Positions 1 to 11,563 of a DNA stretch of 64,000 nt are shown piece by piece. Each line of letters starts with the position of its first letter. Position 1 is the stretch's first letter. The notes under the pieces are model-generated. The model did no database searches, was not told the origin of the DNA, and saw only the letters and a program-made list of their open reading frames with translations. The position numbers and the translations under genes were made by a program. This stretch comes from Uranotaenia lowii (taxonomy: Eukaryota > Arthropoda > Insecta > Diptera > Culicidae), in contig NC_073691.1 in assembly GCF_029784155.1 (NCBI RefSeq), positions 120,280,226 to 120,344,225 of the forward strand. The letters are read 5' to 3'.

Positions 1-352
1 ACCATAGAAATATTTTTTGTGTTCCAAAGCCCTCCCATGCCAAATTCGGTTCCAAAATCTTGATTAGTTTTCGAATAATGAAAAAAATTATAAGGTAGGC
101 CCCCGCCCCCTTTCCTATCTCCCCACTGAAAGGAGGGAAGGGTACCTAATATTCGTAGAAACATGTCTCGTACCCAAATACCACCACATGCTCAATTTGA
201 TACCATTTGCTTGTTTGGTTCTCGAGTTATTCAAACATTTGTCTTTTGTTTTGAAGCACCCCCCCCCCCCCCCCCTCTCATGAGAGAGGGAGAGGTCTCA
301 AACCATATTAGGAACCTTCTCCTGCCAAGTTCACGCAAGGCAAGTGCGAATT
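1..352. repeat. ~150-bp tandem repeat with poly-C tract
   Basis: About two degenerate copies of a ~150-bp unit are seen. Each has a 'ccatgccaaattcggttcc'-like block (around 38 and 190), a 'gattagttttcgaataatg' block, and a C/T-rich block followed by 'gaaaggagggaag'. A run of 17 C lies at 259-275. The same unit, in the same orientation, forms the right edge of the window (62950-64000), where it belongs to a Helitron-like element. This is probably the distal part of another such copy whose terminus is outside the window. Small reading frames in it are not coding. Confidence 0.75.
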
Positions 353-610
353 AGAGTCAAGTGCGAACGTTTATTTTTTTTTCTGTTAATAAAACTGTTG
401 TTTGGTTCCAAACAAATTTCACTGAGGTTTTTTAACGCGGAGGTTTCGCACCGCGTAAAAAAAAATCCGCGTAAAAAAACCGCGTTAATTTGAAAATCCG
501 CGTAAAAAAAACCGCGTTAAATAAACCCCGTAACTCTAAAACCCTCGTAAAATACATTTTAATTAAAAAATCCGCGCTGATTATTTAAAATTTGCGTACA
601 ATGAACGTTT

Positions 611-1910
611 ATCTATCTATATATATAAAAAGCAATTTCTGTATGTTTGTTTGTTTGTTTGTTTGTTTGTTTGTCCTCTATAGACTGAGCCGTCTTAAGG
701 GCTAGAGAGCTAAAATTTGGCATGGATGCTCATTAAGACCAGGAAGGATGAAAAATGTTTTTAGATTTTCGGATGACCCCTTCTGAAGGGGGTCGTCCAT
801 ACAAGACAAATATTGTTTTCGCGATATTGACGTTACTTTTCGTCGGATCGTGTTGAAAATTTGCACATGAGTGTTTTGAAAGACGAGCAATCGATTTCAG
901 GTGTCGAATTTTGTGTAAGGGGTCAGCCAAAAAGGGTCGTCCATATTAACTGTTCGCTGTTTTTGCGATATTGACGTTATTATACATCGTATTCAGATGA
1001 AAATTGGTACACGATAGTTTTCAGTGACGTGCAATCGATTTGAGGTATCAAATTCAGTGTTAGGGGCCGGCAGAAGGGTCGTCCATATTAAATTTTCAGT
1101 ATCTTAGTGATATTGACGTTTTTATACATCGGATTGGGGTGAAAATTTGCACATGGGAGCTATTAGGGACAAACAACTGATTTCACTTATCCAAACTAAA
1201 ATCAGGGGTCGGCCAAAGGGGTCGTCCATATAAACTATTCACTGTTGATGCGATATTGTCGTTATTATACATCGGATTCAGACAAAAATTGGTACACGAG
1301 AGTTTTGAGAGATGAGCTATGGATTTCAGGTATTAAATTCAGTGTAAGAGGCCGGCAAAGGGGGTTGTCCATATAAACCTTTCAATATTTTTGCAATATC
1401 GTCGTTATTTTACACCGGATTGGGATGAAAATTTGCACACGGTAGTTTTTAGGGACGAGCAACCGATTTTAGATGGTCGGGATGGATGGGAAAGAGGTCG
1501 TCCAGATAAATTAATTTTTCACTGTTTTTAGCAATATTGAGGTTATTATACAATGGATTGCTTTGAAAATTTGCAAACGGGAGTTTTGAGGGAAGGGCAA
1601 TCGATTTCAGTCATCAAAGATTGTATAAGAGCCCCCGAAAGGAGTTGAGCTTTTTGGAAATAATTGCGTTGTTATGCAATGATCGAGTCGAAATTTATAC
1701 ACGTGGTTTTATTGGCACGGTCAAAGGATTTCTGATTTCAAATTTAGTAGCAGACGACAGACAAAGTGATCGACCAATATTTTTGCAATTATTACTTAAC
1801 AATGAATTCAGAAGTGCATCTGGAAAATGCTTGGCAATTGGCTTTCATACAAACTGTTCAAGACATATTCCAAGTTGAAAGCGAAACGGAGTTCGTATGG
1901 GATCAGCTAG
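611..1910 (+). mobile_element. Helitron-like (Helentron-type) non-autonomous element
   Basis: The left end is an AT-rich 'atctatctatatatataaaa' start followed by a (TTTG)n stretch at 643-673. The right end is 'gggatcagctag' ending at 1910, matching the CTAG-type 3' terminus of Helitron-like elements. It sits between T residues (left flank TTT, right flank TTTTT), and no TIR or target duplication is expected. The interior is an array of ~140-bp units. There is no Rep/helicase gene, so it is non-autonomous. The 85-codon frame at 1621-1878 lies beside the 3' end and has no recognisable domain. Confidence 0.65.
780..1615 (+). repeat. ~140-bp tandem repeat inside the Helitron-like element
   Basis: About six units are marked by 'gtcgtccatataaac' variants near 789, 944, 1078, 1224, 1366 and 1497, so spacing runs from about 131 to 155 bp. 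Each unit also carries 'gatattgacgttattatac', 'atcggattggggtgaaaat' and 'gggacgagcaatcgattt' blocks. A single related block, 'gggtcttccatataaacc', occurs far away at 26393-26411. Confidence 0.8.
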
Positions 1911-2026
1911 TTTTTAAAATAAAAAACAAAATCAATTAGATAATTAAAATAGTAGAATATAGTGAGGCGTAGTTGACAGTGTGGAATTCAGATTCACACA
2001 CAGATAATTAGCATAGAATTCAGATC

Positions 2027-2205
2027 GTCTCATGTCTCAGGTCTCATGTCTCATATCTCATGTCTCAGGTCTCAGGTCTCAAGTATTAGGTCTCATGTCT
2101 CATGTTTCAGGTCTAAGGTCTCAGGTCTCAAGTCTCAGGTATCATGTCTGAAGTTTCAAATCTCAAGTCTCAGGTCTCATGTATCATGTTCTTAGTCTCA
2201 AAGCT
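2027..2205 (+). repeat. minisatellite of ~7-bp TCTCANG units
   Basis: This is an uninterrupted run of variants of 'tctcatg' and 'tctcagg', with occasional 'tctcaag'. It lies between the 3' end of the Helitron-like element and the right end of the enclosing TIR element. It is simple repeat DNA with no coding content. Confidence 0.9.
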
Positions 2206-2408
2206 AAGATTTTCCCAACTACCAAAAGATTCTTAGTGTTTTCCTTTGAAAAAGTCTTAGAATATTTTCTCTCAAAAACCGCATCAATTCGCGAAATCTG
2301 TGTAAAAAACTGTGTTAATTCGAAAATCCGCGTAAAAAAAATCGAGCAAATTTGAAAATCTGCGTTAAAAAAGTCGCGTAGAAAATACAGCGTAAGAAAA
2401 CCTCAGTG

Positions 2409-3688
2409 TATATTCTTTACCAGAAATATAGTATGAAAACAACTGTAAATTTTTATGAAAACTAAACAAGAGGTAGAGTAGTTCGAAATTGTTAAGATAT
2501 TTTTTGTTTCCTAAATATTCGAAACAGCAAAAATATCTGTCCTACGAATACAGTCGCAAAATAACCACAATACAGTAAAATCGGTTCCAAGAACCTGATC
2601 CCGGAGGAGAGAATGAAATTTAAGTGTCGCTGATGCGGAAAAGCTAAGTGGTTTCAAATATTCGAAATGGAAGCAAACGAGCACGGATCAAAGCATATGA
2701 AAAACGTTTTTCCCATCTCAAAGACGACGACGACAATTGCATTGGTACAATTCCACCCATCGGCCACTGGTAGACGAGGAAAATTCTCCATGGTTCCGCA
2801 AGGACGGAATAAGGTCCCTATAGGAAAACTTTTCAAATAATGTCTCCCGCTTATCGCGTTCTTTTCAGTTTTTGCAAACTTGTTTTTGCTTTCTCTAAAT
2901 TTGCTCCGTTTGCCGAAGTTGAACGAATAGAGGAGTTTTTTTTTGCTTGACCCGACAAGAAAATACATTCAAAAGTGGCGCGCCGTTTTGGTTCAGCCGG
3001 GAGGGACAAAAGAGCGAGCAAACGAAAAAAAACCAACCGGCTTGAACGAAATTCTTTCCTAAATTCTTTTATCTTGTGATGAGCCGAATGGAGTCAAGCA
3101 ACAAAAACAGCTCGTCATGAACTGTAGGAAGCAGCTTCAGCAGCAACAACAAAAATCTTCTGAACCGTATGCATAGTTTACAACTACTGCTAAAACGATG
3201 AAATTCCAACGAAAAAATTTTATTCATGCAGAAGGATTGCAGGCGAAGTTACTATATTTTGCATTCCGTTGGGAAGGGATGAATTCAAAACGGGAAAAAA
3301 TGTGCATAAAAATACACAAAAAAGGGTATGAGGAAAATATTAAAAATTCATGAACACCGAAATAAGGACATGAAAATAAAAAAAATCATATACACACTTT
3401 TACAAGCACAAAATGCTCTATGTACAGAACATCACTTAAAATTGTTAATATGAATAGTTACATATTTTTATGGTTTGTATTTTAATAACAGGCTATTAAC
3501 AGGAACCTCTTTTTTATTTAACAAGAAAATTAATCAAATTGAAAACGGCAATTTTTTATTTCAGAAAAAATTAAAAAATAAGAATCGACGCGTAAGAAAC
3601 GTAATTAATAATGTCAGTGAAACTCTTCCGAAAAAAAAGATTTATGGGCTCCAAAAATCCGTTTAATGCATACTCTTAAGCATTAAAG
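2409..3688. other. no gene recognised
   Basis: The sequence is AT-rich. Short frames around 2654-3036 on the minus strand have no domain character. A purine-rich stretch and the 'cagcagcttcagcagcaacaac' type codon run near 3125-3155 are low complexity. I see nothing that I can annotate. Confidence 0.5.
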
Positions 3689-3930
3689 TACTACAGTGAA
3701 ACCCCGCTTATCCGATATAGTCAGGGGAAGGTCAGGGTGAATCAACCGTTTTTTGCATGTAAACCCATACTTTCTTCAGTTCGTCGACTGTTTTAAATAC
3801 CTTAGGTCGTTTAAGAAGGTGTTGCTTCATAATCGCCCAGTACTTCTCGATGGAGCTCCGGAGTGTTGAACATTTTCGGCACGAAATTGACCTTATTGAC
3901 CACATACCACTTCAGCACGTCCTTGGAGTA

Positions 3931-5053
3931 AAGTCTGTTTCACATAGAATTTGGTCGGATAAAATAGATCATTTCTCCGCAAAGAAATAACGTACAACAA
4001 AAGTAAAAATGTCATTTTGTAGGGTTTTAATTGCACTTCAATGAAAAAAGTACATAAAAATTCGTCAGCTTTTCGGATGAATTTTCGAATTTTTTTTGTG
4101 AAACCACCCATCATCTTCTGCACAGTACTGCTGGTAACCTCATTCGCCATCTTGTTTCACCACTTTTCCATTTGAGCGGGTTTTTTCATGGTTCTCCCAC
4201 ATTTCTTCAGTTTGCCCATAACTATTGCCCAACATTTCTCAATGGGACGAAAATCCGGACAGTTTGGTGGATTGATACTTTTTTCAACAAAATCGGTCTT
4301 GTTCTCCTTCTACCACTTAACGACATCCCGGCTGTAGTGGCAGCTTGCAGGTCCGGCCAGAACTTCACCGGACCTTTGTGAGACCGAATGAATGGCAAAA
4401 CCCTCTTCTGGAGACATTCTTCTTTGTAAACATTTCCATTCATTGTGTCCCCAGTGATGAAAATCTTAGTCTTCTTCCCACAACTACAGATCCCTTGCCA
4501 AATCATCAACTTAAGAGCAAATTTATCTGCGAAAACAAACTTGAATCTACCCGCAACATTCCTTTTACGCTTCGCAAGGTAAAATTTTTTACCTGGTATT
4601 TGTCCAAAATCCATTTTGCATAAGGTTCGTCGTCCATCAAAATGCATCCGTTGTACTTGGTCAACACTTTCTTGTCCTTGTTTTGGCAACCAGGTTTTGT
4701 TTCAGCGTCCTGTTGGGGTGTTTGCTTGCATGACACGACCGCAAGCCTTCTCGCAAACAAATTCGTCGAGCTGTACTGTAGTTCGTCTTGAACTTTTTCG
4801 CCAAATCACGCAAGGAGATTCCAGGATTATTGTGAACTGATCTAATTACCTTTGCTCGCAGTTTCCGGTCATATGTTCCACATTTACGCCTGGTTTGTTT
4901 TGCTCGATCCACCGTAAGGGTCTCCCGGTAACGTTGCAGCACCGAATTTACAGTCGATTTTGGATATTTCAGGAATTTCGCGATCTTTACCACTGACCAC
5001 GTCGGTTTCTCTACGTGAGTGTGCAGAATTTTCTCTCGCCTTTCGCTTTCCAT
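3931..5053 (-). pseudogene. mariner transposase, DD37E family (ITmD37E-like)
   Basis: The ATG is at 5053-5051. The N-terminal ~130 residues are open and show a paired helix-turn-helix region ('TWSVVKIAKFLKYPKSTVNS' followed by 'RKLRAKVIRSV' and 'SLRDLAKKFKTNYSTARRI'). The first catalytic region reads 'CILMDDEPYAKW' (about 4615-4650) in a shifted frame. The second Asp lies in 'FWPDL'. One base appears to be missing just after it, and in the corrected frame the third acidic residue (in 'RPIEKCW') follows after 37 residues, which fits the DD37E group described from mosquitoes. Two further in-frame stops follow, at the KW codon pair and in 'MEKW'. The C-terminal tail 'NEVTSSTVQKMMGGFTKKI' is intact and reads into the left TIR. 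It is inactive but only lightly mutated. Confidence 0.9.
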
Positions 5054-5208
5054 CGTTGATAACTTTTGACTGACTGCTTCAATCTTGATGAAACCACTAA
5101 GTAAACAAACCATCCGGATCAAAACACTGTCAAAAGATTCGCAAGGTGACAACTAGGGGCGCTGCAGTAAATGAAAAGATGCGACCAGATTCTATGTGAA
5201 ACAGACTT
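3931..5208 (-). mobile_element. mariner element of DD37E type (inner)
   Basis: The TIRs are AAGTCTGTTTCACATAGAAT at 3931 and its near-perfect complement ending at 5208, with at least 27 bp matching. TA flanks both ends (3929-3930 and 5209-5210). At 1278 bp it has the full length expected for a mariner. It interrupts the outer transposase exactly at the TA of a TAC tyrosine codon, so it is the younger of the two. It carries one transposase frame on the minus strand. Confidence 0.92.
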
Positions 5209-6017
5209 TAGTGGCATGAGACCAAATCCGGCCAGAAGATTGTTGGGACGTTGTAGGTCTCCGCTTCCCGCACGTGCAGATGGCTTGCCAAACCAGGAAT
5301 TTATTCGCAAATGAGGACATCTTATGAGTGCGGACATGCTCCGGAATGCTGAACTTATCCTTGGTCGTAAAAAACAGGTTGCCGAGGATGTGCTGAAGTC
5401 GACCTTCACATATGTTTTGTCGTCCATGATGCAGAATTCATCTTTCGTCAGCATGTTGAGGTAAAACTTCCTGGTACGGGTTTTGGCGGACTTGTTCTAC
5501 TTCTCGTTGCGATTAGGTGCCTTTTCTACCTTGAACGTTCGAAGCTCAGCCTTAGTTTGGTGTTATACGGAATAATTTTTCCTTTACTTCTGGGCTTCCG
5601 ATCGGTGGTTAATCGTTCCTCGAACCGCTTAATCACTGCGACAGCGTAGAATTCGTGATTCCCAACGTTTTAGCGATGGAACGATGCGAGAGGTCCTTGT
5701 TCTCGTGATGAATGCGCAAGATTTTATCACGCACTAGCTGTACTTTCGATTCCATTTCCGCGAGTTTTGATCACAGAACTTTAAAACTTGTAGGATGTAA
5801 TCAATGCACTATGAACTAAATCCACCCAAATTTTCATTAAATTCTACCCAACAGTTAAAAAGTTAGTGCAATTTTATAGTGTGGCAATTTCATCGTGGGC
5901 ACCCTTCACGAAATACATCGAAAACTCTGGTTTTGCATATCATCCAGGCGAATAGCTCGGTTAATAAATGGATCTTGTATGTCCGCGGAAGCTCTGATAA
6001 GCGAGATTCTACTGTAG

Positions 6018-8560
6018 ATAATTTCACTTAAAATATTCCATCACTCTTGACACATCACGTTAAAAAAAAGACAACTCTCCTTGAAAATATATTAAAACAA
6101 AACTTACTAAAACAATTTTCCTTTCGTATTTTCATATCTGATAACAACCATAAGATCATACAAGATGAAAAACCAGAATTTTCCAAGAAAACGGTTGCCA
6201 CTGCTTCAATTTCCACTTTCAACCAAACGATTATTTTTTTTACACAACAGAAGCGAGCATCATCCAAGATTCACAAGATGAGCGCTGTCGTTCATATTTA
6301 TGAATAAATTTATTTTATTCCGTTTAAATTTGATTCCATTTTTCCCTCCCATGGCCATGGTTGCCGACTCTACCTGGATTACGAATGCATTTGATTCTTG
6401 TTTTTCTCGATAGGTACGTAATTCCACTTTTTCACACTGCCAGTGTGTCCTCTGGCTTGGGATAATCATTGGAGGAAAAATCTGCGACATGATGGCAGTG
6501 CCATGGCCCGATTCTCGGATCCACCGTTGCTTGTATCCTTTTTTTTTTTTGCTCACCGCCACCAACAGGTAGCTACACTGTTTACCATTCTGAAGTTTCG
6601 AGTGCTTACGATTTGATTAAACCTGATTATACTGCTTGTAAGTATAACAAGGTTTGGATCCTGTTTTCTGGTCTGGTGGGTTTTTAAATCTTGGCATGAT
6701 GTTTTTCAACCTTTTGTCGAGAGGATGGCTTTCACCATAATCCTCATATGAAATTCATGACTCTTTGTTTAGTTATCAATTCTATCAGCTGGCTTTTTTA
6801 ACCTGTAATCCACATTGCATGTTATGGATGCAAGCTCTCGAGATTTAAATTGATGTAATTTAATTCATTATTAAAAAATAATAAAATTAAAATTCCCTAG
6901 AGCAATGACAGAAGCTCATTCAATTACTTTTTGTCATTTTTAAGAAGGGTAATCTTTAATTTATTGAGTGTCGAGCTCGATGAAATGATTGTCGAATTTT
7001 CTTGACACGGTTCGTTGCTAATTCTGTAGCAGTCAATCAGATGGTAGCAAGAATTTCCTCTCATCACATTCTAACCGGTAGGTAGGTAGGGTTCGAAGAA
7101 ATAAAGCCATGGTTTAGAAAATGTACTGCTGCTTTCTGATCAAACGGAATAGAATTTTGCGATGTAGGTAAACTAATCTTCGAGATAGGAAAAAAACACA
7201 ATTAAAATATTTTTACATTATTTGAAACTTTTTTTAATGGCATGATTGGTAACAAAAAATTTAAACTTGATTTTTTAATTTTTTTTTTCAAATTACAAAT
7301 CGAAATCCAAGCACCGATTGAAAGCCACTAGAAGTATACGATAGAAGAAGTAGGGACCGGAAAGCTTAGCCCTGTCCATCCATGCCTCGTGTGTAACGTT
7401 TTTCCGGCAAACCGATTCGATTCAGTCTGATTTTGTTGTCTGCAGCTTTAACGGATGATTTGGCGCAGATCGTTCTCTGATTATTGCCGTTTCATTGGAT
7501 TCGGTCGAAGATCTTTCCTATCGGGTATTTTAGGCGGACCATTGTGTTGTGATTTGTCGAGAAAAAAATTTGGACTTTATAGTTTTTTTTTTTAACGAAG
7601 AATAGTGAAACGGTGCGCGAAACTTCATGGAGAATGTAAAACGGAAAGACTATTAAAAAATTTAAATTGCATCAGCTAAAGTTCCTCGTAACATGGTAAT
7701 GTTTTTTGGACTGTTTTTGTGTACATTATCTATCAGACCCAAAACTAATTAAAAAGCGAGAGTGACGCCGAGCTGTATAGTTGATTTTGTTGCGTGCTCG
7801 GTACGTTATTGCAGTTATTATGAGGGAAAAGCAATGCGGTTTTATATGTCCGAAATATGTAAAAATATCACTGGTTAAAGCGTTAGTGTTAGTATGTGTT
7901 TGTGACTTTAAAGAAATCGGATTTTCCAATAAATTCAATTAGTGACTGAAAGAATAAGGAAAATTTATTTACACCGGTGGGTGAGTGGGGTATAGTGCAC
8001 CAAACAAGTAAGTGGTGGGAAACATCAAAGGCAAAACATGCGCGCGCAAGCAATACGGAATAGCAGCAATCACAGCAAGCGAACAGCGTCACCGCGAAAT
8101 TTGAAGCAGAATATGGGTGAGACCGTTTCAATTTTTTTTCCCACATGTGTGCACCTGCACAGCACTCCCTCGTTAATCGGACGTTTGTTTAAATAATTCT
8201 ATTAATTCTAAGTTTTGTTAATATATTCCACTAGTCGGACGAGTCGAAAGAGTAGGTCGCTTACTTACGTAGACCGTTGAACTATTGTTTTCGTATATTT
8301 GTACTAATTTGAACAGCATTCAACACTTATTATTACATAGTACTTTTCAATTGTAGTCAGTTATCATTAAAAGATCAGTTATTTGTAGAAAAAAAGAAGG
8401 TATTTGGAAAAATAATGTTCCAACGCAATCTTGGTACCAACATTGTCCGATTAGCAAACGAGTACTGTATAATTATGTACAAATGTACGGTGTAGATTGT
8501 ACACATATTCGAAAATCGGCCTGCTTAGATTTCTGAGCATCATCTTCTCATGACTCAACA
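6018..8560. other. non-repetitive stretch, no gene recognised
   Basis: No long frame is convincing on either strand. 7380-8115 is somewhat richer in GC and in CAGCA-type codons. It contains a TCAGTC initiator-like site near 7424 and two donor-like sites: GTAAGT at about 8006 and GTGAGA at about 8114, the latter right after 'atgg'. This could be a non-coding first exon, but nothing in it proves transcription. A 23-bp block at 7538-7560 recurs at 10090-10112. Confidence 0.4.
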
Positions 8561-8562
8561 CG

Positions 8563-8597
<35 letters not shown>

Positions 8598-8598
8598 A
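8563..8598 (+). repeat. (ATC)n microsatellite
   Basis: About twelve perfect ATC units. Simple repeat. Confidence 0.97.
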
Positions 8599-8599
8599 T

Positions 8600-10645
8600 A
8601 AAGCAATAGCCTGGCTAAAAAAAATTGATTTTGGTATATTCTAACATTGCTTTTAAAAATAATAGTACCCGATGATTTCGTAGTTTGTTTTTGGTTTGTA
8701 ATCAGAAAGGTTCGTTTTTATAAAGCACTATATTTTAAAAACAATCTTTTTATTATGACTTTATATTTTTAAATTCTCAAGCATCCAACACGCACACATC
8801 CACGTACCGATAACAACTTCAAGTAAAAACTATTTGACTCGATATCTTGAAATCATAAGCTCAACAGAAAGCAATGTTCGGAATCATATTCATAATTACT
8901 CAGGTTTCATAGCTAGTGGCTAACCGGTAGCCTTGAGTACATAAAATTTTACCAACTGCTAAGTATCAACACCATTTAAGAATCCGAAGAATAAAAATTT
9001 CTGTTTCATTGACCATTGATTGTATAAATCCATGTGTTGTCCTTATTATTGATAAGTAAATAACCAGCCAGAGTTCCTTGCAGCTTATCATCCGTCGTTG
9101 GAAGTTTATTGTTATCTCACCAAAAATCATTATTTTCTATTAAATTAACAAAGGTATTACATTTTCAATAGATCATTATCTCGATTCATATTGCTCAAAC
9201 AATGATTATATCCTTAAAAAATAATAAGCTTTTCAATTCTAGGGGACGAGTTTACGAGTATTCTACCCGAAATATCAACTGAAGGAAAAGAAATCCATTT
9301 GAATATTGATTTTTATAATTACTATTTTTGCTGCTTTCAGGATGACTCATTTAATACTCAACAAGTTAGCTGAATCATAATTTTTGCCTATAACTTAATA
9401 ATTTATTCCAGCTCTCTATTAGAAAAACAGTCGTCCACAAATCATGTGGTGCAATTTGTTTAATACTATATAATCATATAATACTGTAGCAAAAATACTA
9501 ATACTATCTTTGACTGTAGGCTACAATTATCATATTGTCTGATTATATTTCCATAATCGTTTTATATCAGTTTATATGATGTAATTCTTCAAATGACGAA
9601 ATCATGAAAAAAAAACAAAATTATCAACTGTTTTCAGCAAAAATGTAGTTAGTTTTTCAGCTTCTTCAGCATTTGTACCTTTATATTTATATATATTTTT
9701 TTCCATTTCACAAGACATATTTATTTGTATTCATAATATATACACGTCAATCTTTTATTGGACGTATTAGGGTGCTAAGTTTATATAATTTGGTAATTAT
9801 ATTTATGAAGTTCCTGGATATGTCAACAATAAAAGATAGAAAGACTAATCATAATTACATGACCCATTTGGTCATGCGGTTATGATTGGGCGGGGCTTAT
9901 TGGCAATGAAAGTAACCTCGGGATGTGCAGTTGCCATTCTGAAATGGGTTACTGGAATTTCAATAGAGCCAACACCACCAGCACCCGCGATTGAACAATT
10001 TTAATCAAACGGATTAATATTGGTTCTTTTGCATAACATACCTGCCAGCTCAGGGGGTCGTTGGATGGATTATACATACATACATACATACCATTGTGTT
10101 GTGATTTGTCGAAACGATGAATGACTGCATGCGGTATATAATGTTCGATAAACAGCTTAAGATGTTCTATCTTGCTTTGCTGGAGAGGAGACTCCATCAT
10201 TGACGGAAACCCTTTTTTGGGAAAGCACTTTAGTTAGTTGTTCCGACTTTAAAGGAAAACTTAAGGTTTACATGATGCTTTCACTTATTTCTCTTAAGAA
10301 TTTTTTTTTAAATTAACAGGTTACACACATTCCATCTAAGTCTCAGAAATTGTTCTGCGTTGAAAGTTGTAACGGTAATTAATACAAACAAATAATATGC
10401 GTCTTTGTTTAGGCAATGGATTGATTTTCTTTGAACGCTGAATGGACAGAATAACGGATAAGATATTTAATTGATGTAAATCCCAATTTTTAACATCAAA
10501 CAAATTATTTAAAAAAAAACTAATACCTGTTCACCAATAACATTTCGTTTTTTTTAATTTTCAGGTAATGAAATTAGCGATTGATGTTCTAACGCTTTCA
10601 TCACGTAAGTAAGATTTAACACGTCTTCAAATTCGGCAGAACCGT
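8600..10645. other. AT-rich stretch, no gene recognised
   Basis: Only short chance frames are present. It has a TACA tetranucleotide run at 10072-10091 and a 23-bp block (10090-10112) also found at 7538-7560. I see no element ends. Confidence 0.45.
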
Positions 10646-10647
10646 TG

Positions 10648-11133
10648 CACAATAGGGAAAAAAGTGTATAAACCGCGAAGAAATTCAGTTTCGTTCCTCC
10701 TACAATCATCAATAAAAAGTACTTTCCTTTAGTGAAAAATTGGAAAAGACAAACATGCTTTTTTAGAAATAATTGAAAAATATAGGAGAATCGAGGGTAA
10801 AAACAGCCATAACTCCATTTTCCGAAGCGTACAGTGACTTAAACAGCCTTTATTCAATTTCTCAGAAAAAAAAAATACACAAGATAGGTCTATTTTTGTT
10901 CAAAGTTTTGAAGTCTAAATAAGTTTTTTTTCTGGATTGTTTACAAAATATAGGGAAATTAGGGGTTAAAAAGGCACTATAACTCCGTTTGTAAGCTCGT
11001 GCGGTATCTGGAACTATGTCCAATCGCTTCTCTGGAAATTTTCTCTAAAGGAAAGTACTTTTTCATGGATTTGTTTCGAGTAAGTGGGAAGATATTGAGT
11101 TTATTCGCGGTTTATCCACTTTTTCCCATTGTG
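10648..11133. mobile_element. foldback MITE with ~100-bp inverted arms
   Basis: The left arm starts 'cacaatagggaaaaaagtg' and continues through 'ataaaccgcgaa' and 'aaagtactttcctttag'. The right arm is the inverse, from 'ctaaaggaaagtacttttt' near 11043 to 'cactttttcccattgtg' ending at 11133. The middle contains two degenerate direct copies of a 'taactccatttt' block (10810 and 10980). It has no coding capacity, and no target duplication could be fixed. The short frame at 10999-11226 is a by-product. Confidence 0.75.
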
Positions 11134-11563
11134 CTTTGCCTGAAAATTATATTCAATGTTCCATTACTAATCCCTACATTCCAGCATTATTCTAACCGAT
11201 CACACAAGATTTTGTCACTAGCATAAATGTGTGACTTTCAGACCATTCCATTTGGGTTTGATAATCTGCATTCTACAACGATAGAAACATGAGCTTAACC
11301 ATGGGAGTCCGATGTACAATATCTAAAAATCATTCTTCATTCTAAGCGCAGTAGATCATCAACTACTCCAGGTCAACGAAAAATCTCCTTCATTGAACCT
11401 ACCAAACATAATAGATTACCCAATTGAATCAAATCTTCAACATTCGATCTGCTTTTAAATCATATTTGATACAGTACCTTAAAGAAATTAATGAATATCT
11501 TTTTTAGAAATGTTATGTTATGAAATCGCTGGGTACATCTTTGTACCTGAAAATATTCACATT

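Larger units (their letters stand above)
420..2408. mobile_element. TIR element interrupted by a Helitron-like insertion
   Basis: The ends are inverted: CACTGAGGTTTTTTAACGCG at 420 against the complement of 'gcgtaagaaaacctcagtg' ending at 2408. Next to both ends are direct short repeats of the type 'ccgcgttaatttgaaaatc' plus 'cgcgtaaaaaaa' (430-540 and 2285-2395). Internal material is split by the Helitron-like element at 611-1910 and followed by a hexamer/heptamer minisatellite. No transposase is visible, so this is a non-autonomous element. I could not define a target-site duplication; the right flank is TA but the left flank is TTT. The superfamily is not assignable. Confidence 0.65.
3732..5755 (-). 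pseudogene. Tc1/mariner transposase (outer), split and decayed
   Basis: Transposases of this family bind the TIRs and cut and paste the element. The minus-strand frame starts at an ATG at 5755-5753, giving MESKVQLVRDKILRIHHEN, an N-terminal helix-turn-helix region. It continues with damage through the 'MDDKTYVK' motif (about 5410-5430), which carries the first catalytic Asp, to 'WPDLVSCHY' with the second Asp at about 5215-5235. There it is cut by the inner mariner. The frame resumes at 3928 with 'SKDVLKWY', loses about five bases just before the 'IEKYW' motif that holds the third acidic residue, and stops at 3732-3734. The N-terminal third also has stops and missing sequence. It is non-functional. 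Confidence 0.85.
3694..6014 (-). mobile_element. Tc1/mariner element (outer), carrying a nested mariner
   Basis: The TIRs are CAGTGAAACCCCGCTTATCC at 3694 and the complement of 'gataagcgagattctactg' ending at 6014. They are flanked by TA on both sides (3692-3693 and 6015-6016), the standard Tc1/mariner target duplication. Without the nested element (3931-5208) and its extra TA, the outer element is only about 1.04 kb, shorter than the usual ~1.3 kb. It has therefore also lost internal sequence. It contains a broken transposase on the minus strand. Confidence 0.85.

Noticed and set aside
780..1615. CRISPR-like spacing of repeats
   Set aside because: Whole 140-bp units are repeated with no unique spacers, inside a eukaryotic transposon.
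4345..4623. 92-codon plus frame and other frames in 4172-4840
   Set aside because: Antisense shadows of the mariner transposase, whose motifs are on the minus strand.
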